A stretch of 64,000 bases of DNA from Manganibacter manganicus (GCF_002075885.1 NZ_MDET01000059.1:98604-162603); one strand, 5' to 3'. Positions 1 to 9,399 are shown, counted from the first letter of the stretch. A program made the numbers and translations. The notes: generated from the sequence alone by a model not told the origin.

Positions 1-177
1 CTCCAGAAAATTGCAGCCGTCCAGATGCCGGACCAGCGAATAGACACCTCATTTGGCAGCGACCGTCGGCATCTTACAGCCGGATATCCTGCCAAACGTT
101 GCAGACGAGCACTCTTCGTGTAACCAGATAGAGAGCCACCTGAGCTACCTCGAATTGAACCTCACCTGGATCGAGCA

Positions 178-657
178 ATGACCGAAGAAACCACCGTTGT
201 GAAAGAATCTTTGATCGAGCTGACCACCGATATTGTGGCGGCCTATGTTAGCAATAATCCTGTTCCGGCCTCTGAACTTCCTACACTTATAGCCAACACT
301 CACGCCGCAATTAGCGGATTGCGGTCTGTTTCCAGCACCGAGGTCGAGGAAAAGCCTATACCTGCCGTTTCAATTCGAAAATCGGTGACGCCGAATTTCC
401 TGATTTGTCTCGAGGACAGCAAGAAGTTTAAATCGCTCAAGCGCCACCTTGCGACGCACCACAACCTGACCCCGGATGAATACCGGCAGAAGTGGAACCT
501 GCCCGCTGACTATCCGATGGTGGCGCCGAACTACTCGGCGGCGCGCTCAGCAATGGCGAAGTCGATGGGGCTTGGACGCAAACCTGGATCTGGGAAGAAG
601 TCCGGTACGGCTTCAAAGCCTGCACAACGAAAGAAACTCGGGCCGAAGTTCAGTTAA
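178..657 (+). CDS. MucR/Ros family transcriptional regulator with C-x2-D zinc-finger variant
   Basis: A 159-residue protein with the Ros/MucR layout: an acidic N-terminal half, then a single finger-like domain (residues about 77-95) and a basic Lys/Arg-rich tail. Known MucR/Ros proteins bind AT-rich promoters and control exopolysaccharide, motility and plasmid virulence genes. The finger reads C77-x2-D80-x9-H90-x3-H94, so the second Cys of the classical Ros site is Asp. Asp-containing and even zinc-free Ros homologues are known from Mesorhizobium, so the protein is probably functional. The downstream motif YPMVAPNY is typical of the family. ATG is preceded by only a weak GGA-like ribosome site. 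It stands alone; the 177 bases upstream hold no gene I can support, and its targets are unknown. Confidence 0.93.
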   Translation: MTEETTVVKESLIELTTDIVAAYVSNNPVPASELPTLIANTHAAISGLRSVSSTEVEEKPIPAVSIRKSVTPNFLICLEDSKKFKSLKRHLATHHNLTPDEYRQKWNLPADYPMVAPNYSAARSAMAKSMGLGRKPGSGKKSGTASKPAQRKKLGPKFS

Positions 658-804
658 TCGTCTTTCACGAACGTGCATTAGCGTAATGTCGCGATCAGGT
701 CTTCCCGGTGGTTAAGCGTGTCCGCCTGCTTGATGCCGTGAGCTCGAATCTTATGGGCAATGATCGCGACAACCCGGTCGAACTGTCGTTGATCAACTGA
801 AAAT

Positions 805-829
805 GCAGGCGAGCTTCTTGCTCGCCTGC
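805..829 (-). terminator. Rho-independent terminator after the hydroxy-acid oxidase
   Basis: A perfect 10-bp stem (805-814 with 820-829) around a 5-base loop. On the minus strand it is followed by ATTTT, and it sits about 45 bases past the stop of the minus-strand oxidase gene, the usual place for an intrinsic terminator. The rest of 658-874 shows no gene. Confidence 0.75.
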
Positions 830-874
830 CTCCATGTTGGAAGAGCCTGCTGCCTGGCTTGCCGCAAGGCCAGA

Positions 875-2102
875 TTACTTTGTCGTCGCCTTCATGGCAT
901 CGTTCGCCGGTACCGCCATTGCGCTGGCTGACTGGGTGACGTGCTCCGACCCCAGGGCGTCAATCTTGTCGACCCCGAGATGCAGCATCGTGTTGACCAG
1001 TTCGCGGTTGAAATACTCCATCAGCCCGTTCACGCCGCCGGCGCCGCCCAGCGCCAGCGACCACCAGACCGGGCGACCGACGGCGACGGCATTGGCTCGG
1101 AGGGCGAGCGCCTTGGCTACGTCCATGCCGCGACGAATGCCGCTATCCATGATGATTGGAACGTCGCCCTGAACGGCATCGGCGATGGACGGAAGGACGG
1201 TGATGGCCGCCGGCGTTCCATCGAGCGCACGGCCACCATGATTGGAGACCTGGATCGCCGATGCTCCCACCTTGACCGCAGCAACAGCATCTTCCGACCG
1301 GGTGATACCTTTTACCACCACCGGCAATCCCGTAGTGGTCTTGATGAACTCCATGTCGGCCCAGGTAAGGTCCGTCTTGAACGCATTGGCATTCCCGGCC
1401 GGGAAATTGCCGTAGGGCAGCCAGGGACGATTGCGACCGAGGCGCACATATTCGTCTGATGACCCCTGCCAAATGGCATCGACGGTGAAGATGATTGCCT
1501 TGAAGCCGGCGTCACGCGCCCGTTCGAGGACCTCCTTCGACTCGCCCCGGTCAACGGTCAGATACATCTGGAACCATTTTGGTCCGGTGGATGCCTTGGC
1601 GATATCCTCCATGGCCGCGGTCGAGGCGCTCGAGACGCTGAGCAGACCGCCAGACTTGGCTGCTCCCTCGGCGGTGGCGACCTCGGCCGCCGGATGGACC
1701 AGTCCATGACTGCCCATCGGCGTGACTATTATCGGGTGAGACATTTTCGCCAAGGATCGTTACCGACGTATCGATCTTGTCCCGGACAACACCTCCCATT
1801 CTGTGCGGGGTAAACGGGTAGTCCCCGAACGCCCGACGGTTCTCACGAAGCGTCCATTGGTCGCCATTGCCGTGTGAAATGAACACGTAAACGCCTTCCG
1901 ACAGGCTGGCCTTAGCCTGTTCTTCGAGGATATCGGCGCTGATGACCTCGAGAGCCTTGTTGATGCCCTTGCGGGTGATCGTCAGAGGATCGGTGCCGGC
2001 TTCTTCCGCCACCTGTGCGTGGGCTTTGCCCACGATAGACAGCCCGGCTGCGGCAACCCCTGCAGCCGAAAACTTCAAAACGTTCCTGCGAGAGGTATCC
2101 AT
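875..2102 (-). pseudogene. Tat-exported FMN-dependent alpha-hydroxy-acid oxidase (lactate oxidase/dehydrogenase type), frameshifted
   Basis: Two overlapping frames together give one complete family member of about 410 residues. The 5' part (2102 down to about 1750) starts with a Tat signal (SRRNVLKF followed by a hydrophobic stretch and AHA cleavage region) and runs to KIDTSVTILGE. The 3' part resumes as MSHPIIVTPMGSHGL in another frame and holds the FMN/active-site block SNHGGRALDG and the KGITRSEDA strand. The join is at a GAAAA run near 1745-1750; about two bases appear to be lost there. The family oxidises L-lactate or related 2-hydroxy acids using FMN, here predicted in the periplasm. 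It may be a true pseudogene or a homopolymer sequencing error; the rest of the sequence is well conserved, which favours a recent event. ATG at 2102 is chosen because it starts directly before the Tat motif. Confidence 0.82.
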
Positions 2103-2419
2103 GGCCACTACTTCGGTTTGCATGTGTGTCAGTCTGCCGGGCCGTGGCGAGTTGAAGCCAATGGCGGCGCAGATGTGTCTCGGGGGGGGGCTTCGAGATC
2201 ATCCACAACGCCACGAGGCTGCAACTCGCACTCCCATCCTCATAACCGTCTAATGCTGCCAGAAGGGACTGAAAGCGTATTCCTTATGCTTGAGCAAGCC
2301 GGATCGAATCCGGAAAGGATTTTCCATATTACCGCGACCACGGTGGGCCTGCCGATAACGGAGTGTCGCCAACCTACACGCTAACGACATTGAGCGGATG
2401 ATTGCGTAAGTTGCCTGCT
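2103..2419. other. Intergenic region between the divergent oxidase and cardiolipin synthase genes
   Basis: About 300 bases with no supported gene. It must contain the divergent promoters of both flanking genes. A run of nine to ten G lies near 2181-2190. No operator was recognised. Confidence 0.5.
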
Positions 2420-3877
2420 ATGTGGGATCTGCTCCTGACCTACTGGCCCCGTATTGTTGCCACCATTTCCGTGCTGGTCGCTGCCGCCGCCGCCGCCCAT
2501 GCGGCGATGACGAAGGACGAAGTCCGGGCAGCCATCGGCTGGGTTGGGGTCATCCTCCTATCGCCAATCGTCGGCGCGCTTGTCTACGCAATCGCAGGAG
2601 TAAATCGGATTCGGCGCGGCTCGATTGCGGCGGAACGATCGGCAGCCGGGCATGAAATGCAGGCGCACCCGCGTTTCGATGTGACTGATAAGTTCGTCAT
2701 TGAACGGTTTGGCAGACGGTTCACCGCCCTCAAGTCCGTGGGTGACAGGATAACCCATCATACGCTGACGACAGCAAACGCCGTCGAAATGCTCAAGACT
2801 GGCGACGAAGCCTACGCTGCAATGGTTGAGGCAATCGCAGGAGCGCGCTGCAGTGTGATCCTGGAGACTTATATCTTCGATCGAGATCCGATCGGATTGC
2901 GCATAGCGGACGCGCTGATAGAGGCTGTAAAACGAGGGGGCAGCGTGCGGGTGCTGATTGATGCGGTGGGAGCGCGCTACTCGGTCCCCAGCATCGTCGG
3001 TTATCTGCGTGAAGGCGGCGTCTCGACTGCTGTCTTCAACGGCAGCATCATCATGGGTCTGCGCCTGCCCTATGCTAATTTGAGGACTCACCGAAAGATA
3101 CTGGTGGCCGACGGGTCGTCGGCTTTCGTAGGAGGAATGAACATCCGGCAGGAATTCACTGCGGAATTCGCCGGCTCCAGCATGGCGCATGACACGCATT
3201 TTCGCATGAAAGGACCGGTGGTCGCCGACATCTTCGCGGTAGCGGCCGAGGATTGGTACTTCGCCACCGGCGAGAGGTTGCACGGCGATGCCTGGAGGAT
3301 CAAGACGCCGATCGGTGAACCGGGGTCGCCGGTGCTTGCGCGCGTCATCCCTTCCGGCCCCGATGCCAGCCTCGAGGCGAACCACAAGATGCTGATGGGT
3401 GCCTTCTCGGTCGCGCGCAAATCCATCCGCATCATGTCGCCTTATTTCCTGCCCGATCGCGAACTGATCAGCGCCTTGACGACGGCTGCCCGGCGCGGGG
3501 TCGATATCGATATCGTCGTCCCTTCCGCCAACAATCTCGTTCTCGTCGATCGCGCAATGACGGCCCAGTTCGACCAGGTTCTCAGGAGTTACTGCCGCGT
3601 CTGGCGTGCGGCAGGCAGCTTCGATCATTCGAAACTGCTTTCCGTGGACGGCACATGGGCATTCATCGGCTCGTCCAATCTCGATCCCCGATCCCTGCGA
3701 TTGAACTTCGAAATCGACTTCGAAGTTCTGGACGGTACCTTTGCAAGCAGCATCGACGCGCGTATCGACGCTGTCATCGGTTCGGCAACAGAGGTCACGC
3801 TGTCCGATCTGCGCGCCCGACCCTTCCTGGTGCGACTGATTGACCGTATTCTCTGGCTCGGATCGCCTTATCTCTAA
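2420..3877 (+). CDS. cls: Cardiolipin synthase, PLD superfamily (first copy)
   Basis: About 485 residues. Two N-terminal membrane helices (residues about 5-30 and 40-62) are followed by two phospholipase-D HKD motifs, HRKILVADGSSAFVGG near residue 223 and HSKLLSVDGTWAFIGSSN near residue 404. This is the layout of bacterial cardiolipin synthases, which condense two phosphatidylglycerols into cardiolipin and glycerol at the inner membrane. ATG at 2420 is preferred; an in-frame TTG at 2402 would add six residues. No clear ribosome site is visible before either. It is a single gene. A second, only distantly similar synthase lies at 50247-51707. Confidence 0.92.
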   Translation: MWDLLLTYWPRIVATISVLVAAAAAAHAAMTKDEVRAAIGWVGVILLSPIVGALVYAIAGVNRIRRGSIAAERSAAGHEMQAHPRFDVTDKFVIERFGRRFTALKSVGDRITHHTLTTANAVEMLKTGDEAYAAMVEAIAGARCSVILETYIFDRDPIGLRIADALIEAVKRGGSVRVLIDAVGARYSVPSIVGYLREGGVSTAVFNGSIIMGLRLPYANLRTHRKILVADGSSAFVGGMNIRQEFTAEFAGSSMAHDTHFRMKGPVVADIFAVAAEDWYFATGERLHGDAWRIKTPIGEPGSPVLARVIPSGPDASLEANHKMLMGAFSVARKSIRIMSPYFLPDRELISALTTAARRGVDIDIVVPSANNLVLVDRAMTAQFDQVLRSYCRVWRAAGSFDHSKLLSVDGTWAFIGSSNLDPRSLRLNFEIDFEVLDGTFASSIDARIDAVIGSATEVTLSDLRARPFLVRLIDRILWLGSPYL

Positions 3878-3959
3878 CAGATGTATCCTTCAGGCTCATC
3901 CAAAGAGATTGACTGGGGTTTGCTATTACCTACCTATCAGACGGGTGTTTTGCACCGGG

Positions 3960-4214
3960 TCATGGCAATATCGGCGGAGATGGCAAAAATGATACAAAGA
4001 TTGGAGGGCGTCTGCCGTTGAACATCCTTGAGCAGATACTGCGGGCGCGTGCAGCCTGTAGAGATGTGCGAAGGAGAAGCCACAGCATTGATGCCATCCC
4101 AGAGCCCTTCATCGGGCCAAAAGACAGCGCGATCTGTATTGCGAACGTCGCCACACTCAACCAGTGCAACAGCCGGATCGCGAAAGGCCACCGCAATCGA
4201 GATTTATCTGCCAC
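3960..4214 (-). pseudogene. Decayed cytochrome b561 N-terminal fragment
   Basis: The minus strand encodes a stretch like the first helix of small cytochrome b561 proteins, with RLLHWLSVATFAIQIAL carrying the heme-ligand-type His. It is followed, partly in another frame, by RMFNGRRPP, which resembles the conserved loop after helix 2. The remaining helices are absent, so this is at most a remnant. The rest of 3878-4664 shows no gene I can support. The identification rests on a short match and is tentative; an intact b561 gene occurs at 57591-58139. Confidence 0.4.
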
Positions 4215-4664
4215 GGCCGATCCAGCCTACCAATTCGACCAATCGAACCCCTCACGGACGCCCCGTTCTTAGGCCCGACTACGGACAGTCGCCATCAAAC
4301 ATGGCACCAAGAAATAACCGACCCGGTGGACCATAGCAACTACGAGGCTGCGGGTTGGAGAAAGGTAGCCGCTACATTGTGGGGTACTCGCCCCACAGAC
4401 CACTTCGGCTCAGGTTTAGGGTAGCCAGCGCTTGGCGCACAATATAGCAGCTCTGGGATCGGATCACAGCGCGTAATGATAAAGTGCTCTCAGTGCAGTT
4501 CCTCCGTCCCGCAGTCGCAGTCAAGATTTCCCCATTGCCGCGACGTCGCTCTGCCAAATTCTCGGCGCAGCGACGTGGTTTCGCTAACCGGTGCGCTGCA
4601 TTTCTACCCGTTTCTCGAAGAGGCGCACCGAATAGTTGGTAAGAATGGGGAAAGGGAAAAGATC

Positions 4665-4678
4665 TTAATCTAGATTAA
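4665..4678. promoter_or_regulatory. Perfect palindrome upstream of the ECF sigma factor gene
   Basis: TTAATCTAGATTAA is a perfect 14-bp palindrome about 70 bases before the sigma factor start. Its spacing (5-4-5) is that of an FNR/Crp-family site, but the half-sites are TTAAT rather than TTGAT. It is a candidate operator; the binding protein is unknown. Confidence 0.35.
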
Positions 4679-4745
4679 AGAATTACACTGGGTGGTAACA
4701 GACGATAAATCCGAGCGAGCTCTGGCTCGCTAGACAGGAGCGTTC

Positions 4746-5414
4746 ATGATCCACACTGAAGACCATGACTCGGTAGAAAGGATTTGGGAAGGCGACGGTG
4801 CCAAGCCGCACGATACAGCCGTCCAGCGAGCGTTGGTTGAGGTACGGCAAGAAATAATGCGTTTCCTTGAAAATCGGCTCCGCGACCGGGACGAAGCAGA
4901 GGAAGTGCTTCAACGGTTCTCCTTACGCGCCCTGGAGCGGTCATTTCAGCTTCGTGACGTTCGGACTGTGCGTGGCTGGTTAGGGAGGATTCTTGCAACA
5001 ACTATCGTCGACCATCAGCGAGACCGGATAAGGCGTCGCAAGCGCGAAACAGAGGTCGATCCCGACAGTTTAGAGAACCATTCTGCCGAGTCCGACGTAG
5101 GTCTCGACGCGACCATTTGCAATTGTCTGTACCGGTTATTGCCTACGATTAAGGCGGAATATGCGGATATCATTTGGCGCGCGGACATTCTCGGCGAGCC
5201 ACGCGATCGGCTTGCCGCAAGCCTTGGAACCTCGCTGAACAACATCACCGTCCGGTTGCACCGAGGCCGTCGCGCGCTTCGCAAGCGCCTAGAGGAGATG
5301 TGCCGGACCTGTCCCATCCACGGTTTTCTCGATTGTTACTGCGAAAAGGCGGAGCAGATCGCCGCAGCACGTGTTGCCATTTCAAATCATGAGAAGTCAC
5401 CAAGAGACGTATAG
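4746..5414 (+). CDS. ECF-type RNA polymerase sigma factor with Cys-rich C-terminal extension
   Basis: A 222-residue sigma-70 family protein. Region 2 (residues about 30-92) contains the DRDEAEEVLQRFSLRAL core-binding segment. Region 4 (about 125-182) has a helix-turn-helix ending TSLNNITVRLHRGRRALRK. A tail at 185-201 has C186-x2-C189-x2-H192-x4-C197-x-C199, resembling a metal- or redox-sensing cluster. AGGAG ten bases before the ATG is a strong ribosome site. No anti-sigma gene is adjacent, so activity might be set through the Cys-rich tail; this is inference. Similar Cys-tailed ECF factors are known in proteobacteria, some linked to metal stress, which fits the copper genes elsewhere in the window. 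Targets are unknown. Confidence 0.88.
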   Translation: MIHTEDHDSVERIWEGDGAKPHDTAVQRALVEVRQEIMRFLENRLRDRDEAEEVLQRFSLRALERSFQLRDVRTVRGWLGRILATTIVDHQRDRIRRRKRETEVDPDSLENHSAESDVGLDATICNCLYRLLPTIKAEYADIIWRADILGEPRDRLAASLGTSLNNITVRLHRGRRALRKRLEEMCRTCPIHGFLDCYCEKAEQIAAARVAISNHEKSPRDV

Positions 5415-5529
5415 AGGACCCGCTCTTTTGGATCGCCGAAAGCGTTGTCATACAGGAATGAATGAGGTGATCTGTCGTCGCGGTGCATAGAGCAGTCCTT
5501 TACTGCCGGCGAGGTCGCTGGGTGGACGG

Positions 5530-6408
5530 ATGATGGTTTCTCGCTTCACATTCATTCTCCTGCTGGTTGCTTTTCTCAACGCTCTCTGCTTTCCGCTCAT
5601 TACGCTCGGCCTGACACACGTCTCGCATATGACTTTCGCGACACTCAGGGCTGTTTTGGCAGGAATGGTTTTGGGCGTGGTCGCAATAATGCTTCGGCGG
5701 CCCATTCCAACTGATTTCCGATCGTGGATTGCTCTCGCGCTCATTGGCCTTGGAGCCACCACATCGGCCTATTTCGGGATGTTCCACGCTGCTGAATTTG
5801 TTTCGCCAGGGCTCGCGACTGTCATTGCCAACAGTCAGCCCCTGATCGCGGCCGCACTAGCATTTGCATTCCTCTCGGAACGGTTGCGACCCGCACAATA
5901 CGTTGGATTGGCGATCGGGTTCCTCGGGATCGTCGCCGTTACCTTGCCTCAGCTCGACATCAAGCAAGGCTTCGATGGTGTGATAGGGCCGGCCTTCATC
6001 GTCTTGGCGGCCGCTGGCCTCGCCGTTAGCAATGTCCTGATGAAAGGTGTCAGAAACCGAATTGACCCTTTGGTCGCAATGTCAGCGCAGCTTCTCCTTG
6101 GAGCAATCCCTCTGGCAGTTATGGCGTTGGCGCTGGAACGGCCGTTTCAGATACACTTTTCGTCGGACTTCGGGTTCTCATTGATCGTTCTGGCTCTTCC
6201 CGGAACAGCCTTAGCGTACTGGCTCTGGTTTTGGGTGCTCGATCGCGTTCCGCTCAGCCAGGCGAATGCATTTACCCTCCTGACGCCGGTCTTCGCCCTG
6301 CTGCTCGGTATCGGGTTTTTCGGCGAGCAGTTCGCACCCTCGCTGGCATTCGGTCTGGTCTTGACGGCGATCGGCCTCGTGATCGTGGAGCGCTATGGCG
6401 GATCCTGA
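5530..6408 (+). CDS. EamA/DMT-superfamily membrane transporter
   Basis: A 292-residue protein with about ten hydrophobic helices arranged as two EamA repeats (residues about 5-135 and 150-288), the hallmark of drug/metabolite transporters. The second repeat has the usual GTALAYWLWFWVL segment. Members export amino acids, metabolites or toxic compounds; the substrate cannot be deduced. GGTGG lies just before ATG ATG at 5530. It ends 19 bases before the convergent Crp/Fnr gene. Confidence 0.9.
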   Translation: MMVSRFTFILLLVAFLNALCFPLITLGLTHVSHMTFATLRAVLAGMVLGVVAIMLRRPIPTDFRSWIALALIGLGATTSAYFGMFHAAEFVSPGLATVIANSQPLIAAALAFAFLSERLRPAQYVGLAIGFLGIVAVTLPQLDIKQGFDGVIGPAFIVLAAAGLAVSNVLMKGVRNRIDPLVAMSAQLLLGAIPLAVMALALERPFQIHFSSDFGFSLIVLALPGTALAYWLWFWVLDRVPLSQANAFTLLTPVFALLLGIGFFGEQFAPSLAFGLVLTAIGLVIVERYGGS

Positions 6409-6427
6409 TTAGTCCGAAGGGAAGCGT

Positions 6428-7246
6428 TCAAGTTGATCGTCGCTCAAACCATGACATCGCGGTTTGCGGGTCAATCCCGGCTACCTCGATCAATCGATCG
6501 GGATCGAGTATTCGGAGTCGCCGATAGTGGAAATGCACGATTTTGTCTTTGCGCAACGTGCTTAGAACACGGTTCACGTGAACGAAGGTAAGGCCCGTGG
6601 CGTCCCCGATCTGCTCCTGTGTGAGCGGGATTACCATCTCCTCAATGTGGTTGCCGGGCCATTGGGCCCGATGGCGCGTGAACAGTTCAAGAAGAAGGTA
6701 CGCGACGCGCTCTCGCGCGGTGCGACGCCCGATACTCGTCATATGGTCATAGGCTATACTAGTGTCACGGGCCAGTGTGCTCGCCAGCCGCATGCTGACC
6801 TCGGGATCGTCCTTCAAAACGGTTGCCAGCACAGTGTTCGGGATGACCGAAACAACCACTTCCGTCAGGGCCTGCGCCCCGTAGCTGATTTTAGCCCCGT
6901 TTGAAGTGGGCACTCCCATGACCGCTCCTGGTAGCGCGAAATGGACGATCTGCCGCCTGCCATCTTCAAGCAGGGTGTAGATCACTACCCAGCCGGACAG
7001 AAGGTTGAAAATTGACTTGTTTGTCTCGCCGATGCGGAACAGATCCCGCCCAACCGGCATCCTGCGATCTCCCGTTCGAAACCGCGGGAGAAGCCGGTAG
7101 GCATCCGTCGACGGCGGCAATCCTATTACCGGAGCCCAAGCCTCGCCGTCGGCTCCGTCTTTCGGGCGCTTTGGGCTCATGCTCAAATCATCAAGCGGAC
7201 CGCCCGAAGGGCGTGCAGCTTCTTGTGCCGTAAGTCCTTGAAACAT
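6428..7246 (-). CDS. Crp/Fnr family transcriptional regulator lacking FNR cysteines
   Basis: A 272-residue protein: an N-terminal extension (about 45 residues), a cyclic-nucleotide-binding-type beta-roll (about 60-165, with LFRIGETNKSIFNLLSGWVV), a dimer helix, and a winged helix-turn-helix (LTQEQIGDATGLTFVHVNRVLS, about 215-235). There is no cysteine at all, so it cannot carry the FNR [4Fe-4S] sensor. The recognition helix carries VHVNR instead of the E-x2-SR of FNR/FixK, so it may not read TTGAC-type boxes. It could sense a small molecule, or act without a ligand as FixK does. It is a monocistronic gene transcribed away from the small secreted-protein gene upstream. Confidence 0.9.
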   Translation of the reverse strand: MFQGLTAQEAARPSGGPLDDLSMSPKRPKDGADGEAWAPVIGLPPSTDAYRLLPRFRTGDRRMPVGRDLFRIGETNKSIFNLLSGWVVIYTLLEDGRRQIVHFALPGAVMGVPTSNGAKISYGAQALTEVVVSVIPNTVLATVLKDDPEVSMRLASTLARDTSIAYDHMTSIGRRTARERVAYLLLELFTRHRAQWPGNHIEEMVIPLTQEQIGDATGLTFVHVNRVLSTLRKDKIVHFHYRRLRILDPDRLIEVAGIDPQTAMSWFERRST

Positions 7247-7516
7247 GGTCTACTCCGTCCACGTTGGAACTCATCGGTCGCGGCAAGAGCGACAGCGACG
7301 TTACCTCATGTGGTAAGGACGCTCGATCCCAACTTTTATTACAGTCGCCGGGCGTGCTGCCGCTCCGGTGGCTGTGTCCGCACCCAGTTTATTGACCTGA
7401 TGAAAATCCTCGCTCCGTCACAACGACGCCATTCGCGCTTTGCCACCCGCAACTTCCCGACGCGGAAACGCAGACGAACAAGCACCCGCGCCTTGGTCAG
7501 GACAGCGAGGAACCAC

Positions 7517-7870
7517 CTAGAGGCGATGGGATCGTGGGACCGGAGGATCTCGGCCAAGTATGATTGACCTGAGGCAATCATCGCCAAGAGCGGGGATGGT
7601 CGAAAATTCACCTAATCTCCAGGTGAACTCGGTTCGGTGCCCGGCTATGAGCACCTGGCATGGCGAACATACTACCATGCAGCATGTCCGTTGGGAGGAG
7701 CAGTCATTCGGGGGCAATGGCGCGGCGAATTCGGGACTTAGGGCCATCTGGCGCTGGGAGATCGAATGAACCGGCGCGAAACTTCCGTCATGTGCCAAGG
7801 CCAGCTTCCCCTGCATGAAGAAGGAAACCGTGCAAACGACCAGCAATGCCAGTAGCTTGAGCATGTGCAC
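7517..7870 (-). CDS. Small exported Cys-rich protein, unknown function (member A of a three-member set)
   Basis: About 115 residues. An N-terminal signal-like helix (LKLLALLVVCTVSFFM) ends near ALAHDG. A Cys-rich centre follows, with CCMVVCSPCQVLIAG near residues 63-77, and the end is proline-rich (PPVPRSHRL). Two other proteins here share this plan: 29656-30024 and 59250-59648. Both lie beside copper or thiol-redox genes. Start is either GTG at 7870 or ATG at 7864. An FNR-like box lies about 115 bases upstream. I do not recognise a named family; a periplasmic copper or redox role is a guess from context. Confidence 0.5.
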   Translation of the reverse strand: MHMLKLLALLVVCTVSFFMQGKLALAHDGSFAPVHSISQRQMALSPEFAAPLPPNDCSSQRTCCMVVCSPCQVLIAGHRTEFTWRLGEFSTIPALGDDCLRSIILGRDPPVPRSHRL

Positions 7871-7982
7871 TTACCCACCACCTCCCGACTGTTTCGCGCA
7901 ACTCCCATATTTGCACGGCAGGATTCCATCCCGTCGCATGTCATGCAAAGACGCACCATCGCACATATTGCCTACGGACACT

Positions 7983-7996
7983 TTGACCGGGATCAA
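7983..7996 (-). promoter_or_regulatory. FNR/FixK-like box TTGAC-CGGG-ATCAA
   Basis: TTGACCGGGATCAA, extended to the palindromic ends CTTTG...CAAAG, matches the FNR/FixK consensus TTGAT-N4-ATCAA at nine of ten positions. It lies about 115 bases upstream of the minus-strand small exported protein gene. Nothing convincing begins downstream on the plus strand, so the minus-strand gene is the likely target. Confidence 0.65.
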
Positions 7997-7998
7997 AG

Positions 7999-8604
7999 AG
8001 ATCGCGGGGCGGCTGAGGCTGAGGCTGAGCAACTACCATTGCCCGCGAAGCAAATTGCAACGAACTGGCGGCAACGATGGTTGGGAGCTCACTTGATTGA
8101 GATTAAAGTGCATCCCGTCCACGCCGGTCATAATTATTAAGAAGTGGGAGAAATGAGCGGTGTTCCACGAACCACGAATAGTATCGACAGCCTCGCCTGC
8201 ATTTGATCTAAAGCGTTGCGTAGCCCTGCTGGTCTCTCGCAGCCAAAGAAGGGCTGTGCTAAGCCCCTTCTTCGCCAAAAGCGATGGCTTGCTCGTCGTC
8301 GACCCAGTGTCACGTAAGCGGCGGTTCCGTTCAAACGCAGCTAGAACGAACGAGTCAACCTGCGACTTGATCCTCGCCAGTGGGTCAATGCGGTTGATCT
8401 GCGGATATGTCGGAGCATCCGAGCGCGACAAGCTCTGCGCGGCCGGGGTCGACGTCCGGATTGGCTCCTGTGCCCGGACGATTAGCGAACTTGTTACCTC
8501 TTTTGAGACTCTACCACCGGCCTGACGGCCTGTTAGAACGCGCGGTGGGGATCAGCTACCACTTGAATGCATTCGGAACCTAACGAAATCAGGCTCCCCG
8601 ATAG
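7999..8604. other. Region without a supported gene
   Basis: Open frames exist on both strands (for example minus 8033-8431) but none shows a recognisable domain, ribosome site or convincing composition. It may hold decayed DNA. Confidence 0.4.
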
Positions 8605-9399
8605 TTACGGCGAGCGCGGGCTGGCGGTCGATGACGTGGAGGCTCGTTTCAATGTCTTGAAAGGCTGATTGGCACTGTCAGGGTCGTCACCCTCTTTGGT
8701 CCCAATCAATGCGGAAAGCTCCGCCTCGTCGAGGGTTTCCTTCTCCAGCAGTCTACGGGCCGTGCGCTCCAAAAGGTCTCGACGCTCCTTGAGCAAACGG
8801 ATCGTTCGCTCGAACGCGCCATCGATGATCGCGCGCACCTCCCCGTCGATTGCGTCGGCTGTCGCCTCGCCATAGTCGCGAGGCTGAGGATAGGCTGCCA
8901 TCTGGTTTGGTGTCAGGAAGGAGCGCTGATCCTTCTCCAGGGCGACATGACCCAGCTTTTCCGACATCCCGTAGCGCATGATCATGGTGCGGGCGATGGC
9001 GGCGACCTTGGCAAGGTCGTTGGGCGCTCCCGTTGAAAGATGATCAAAGACGATCTTCTCGGCCGCCCGGCCGCCGAGCAGAACCGCCATCTTGTTCTCG
9101 ACTTCCTCTCTGGTCATCAGAAAGCGATCCTCGGTCGGGCGCTGGATGGTGTAGCCGAGCGCCCCGATCCCGCGCGGGATGATCGACACCTTATGCACGG
9201 TGTCCGAGCCGGGCAGCGCCATGGCGGCAAGCGCGTGGCCCATCTCATGATAGGCCACAACCTCGCGTTCTTTCGGGTTGAGAAAGCGGTTTCGCTTCTC
9301 CAGCCCGGCGACGATACGCTCAACCGCGTTGTTGAAATCATCCATCGTGACAGTATCGGCCTTGGGGCGAGTAGCCAGCAGAGTGGCCCCGCGCTCCAA
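8605..9399 (-). pseudogene. ftsH: FtsH C-terminal fragment: M41 zinc protease domain without the AAA+ domain
   Basis: A 264-residue frame begins inside the lid of the AAA+ module (LLATRPKADTVTMDDF) and runs through the entire M41 protease domain. HEMGH zinc motif lies near residue 51, followed by GALGYTIQRPTEDRFLM and GGRAAEKIVFDHLSTGA. Full FtsH is a membrane-bound hexameric ATP-dependent protease of about 640 residues. The two transmembrane helices, Walker A/B and SRH are missing. A stop lies directly before the first possible TTG start at 9399, so homology ends abruptly near 9395. The protease domain itself is intact, and an FNR-like box lies about 100 bases upstream. It is most likely a truncated pseudogene, though expression of a stand-alone M41 domain cannot be excluded. 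Confidence 0.85.

Noticed and set aside
7393..7406. Possible FNR-like site TTGAC-CTGA-TGAAA upstream of the Crp/Fnr gene
   Set aside because: The second half-site does not fit and the distance to the start is long.
8033..8431. A minus-strand frame of 132 codons
   Set aside because: No domain, no ribosome site, and it overlaps a plus-strand frame of equal length; neither can be preferred.
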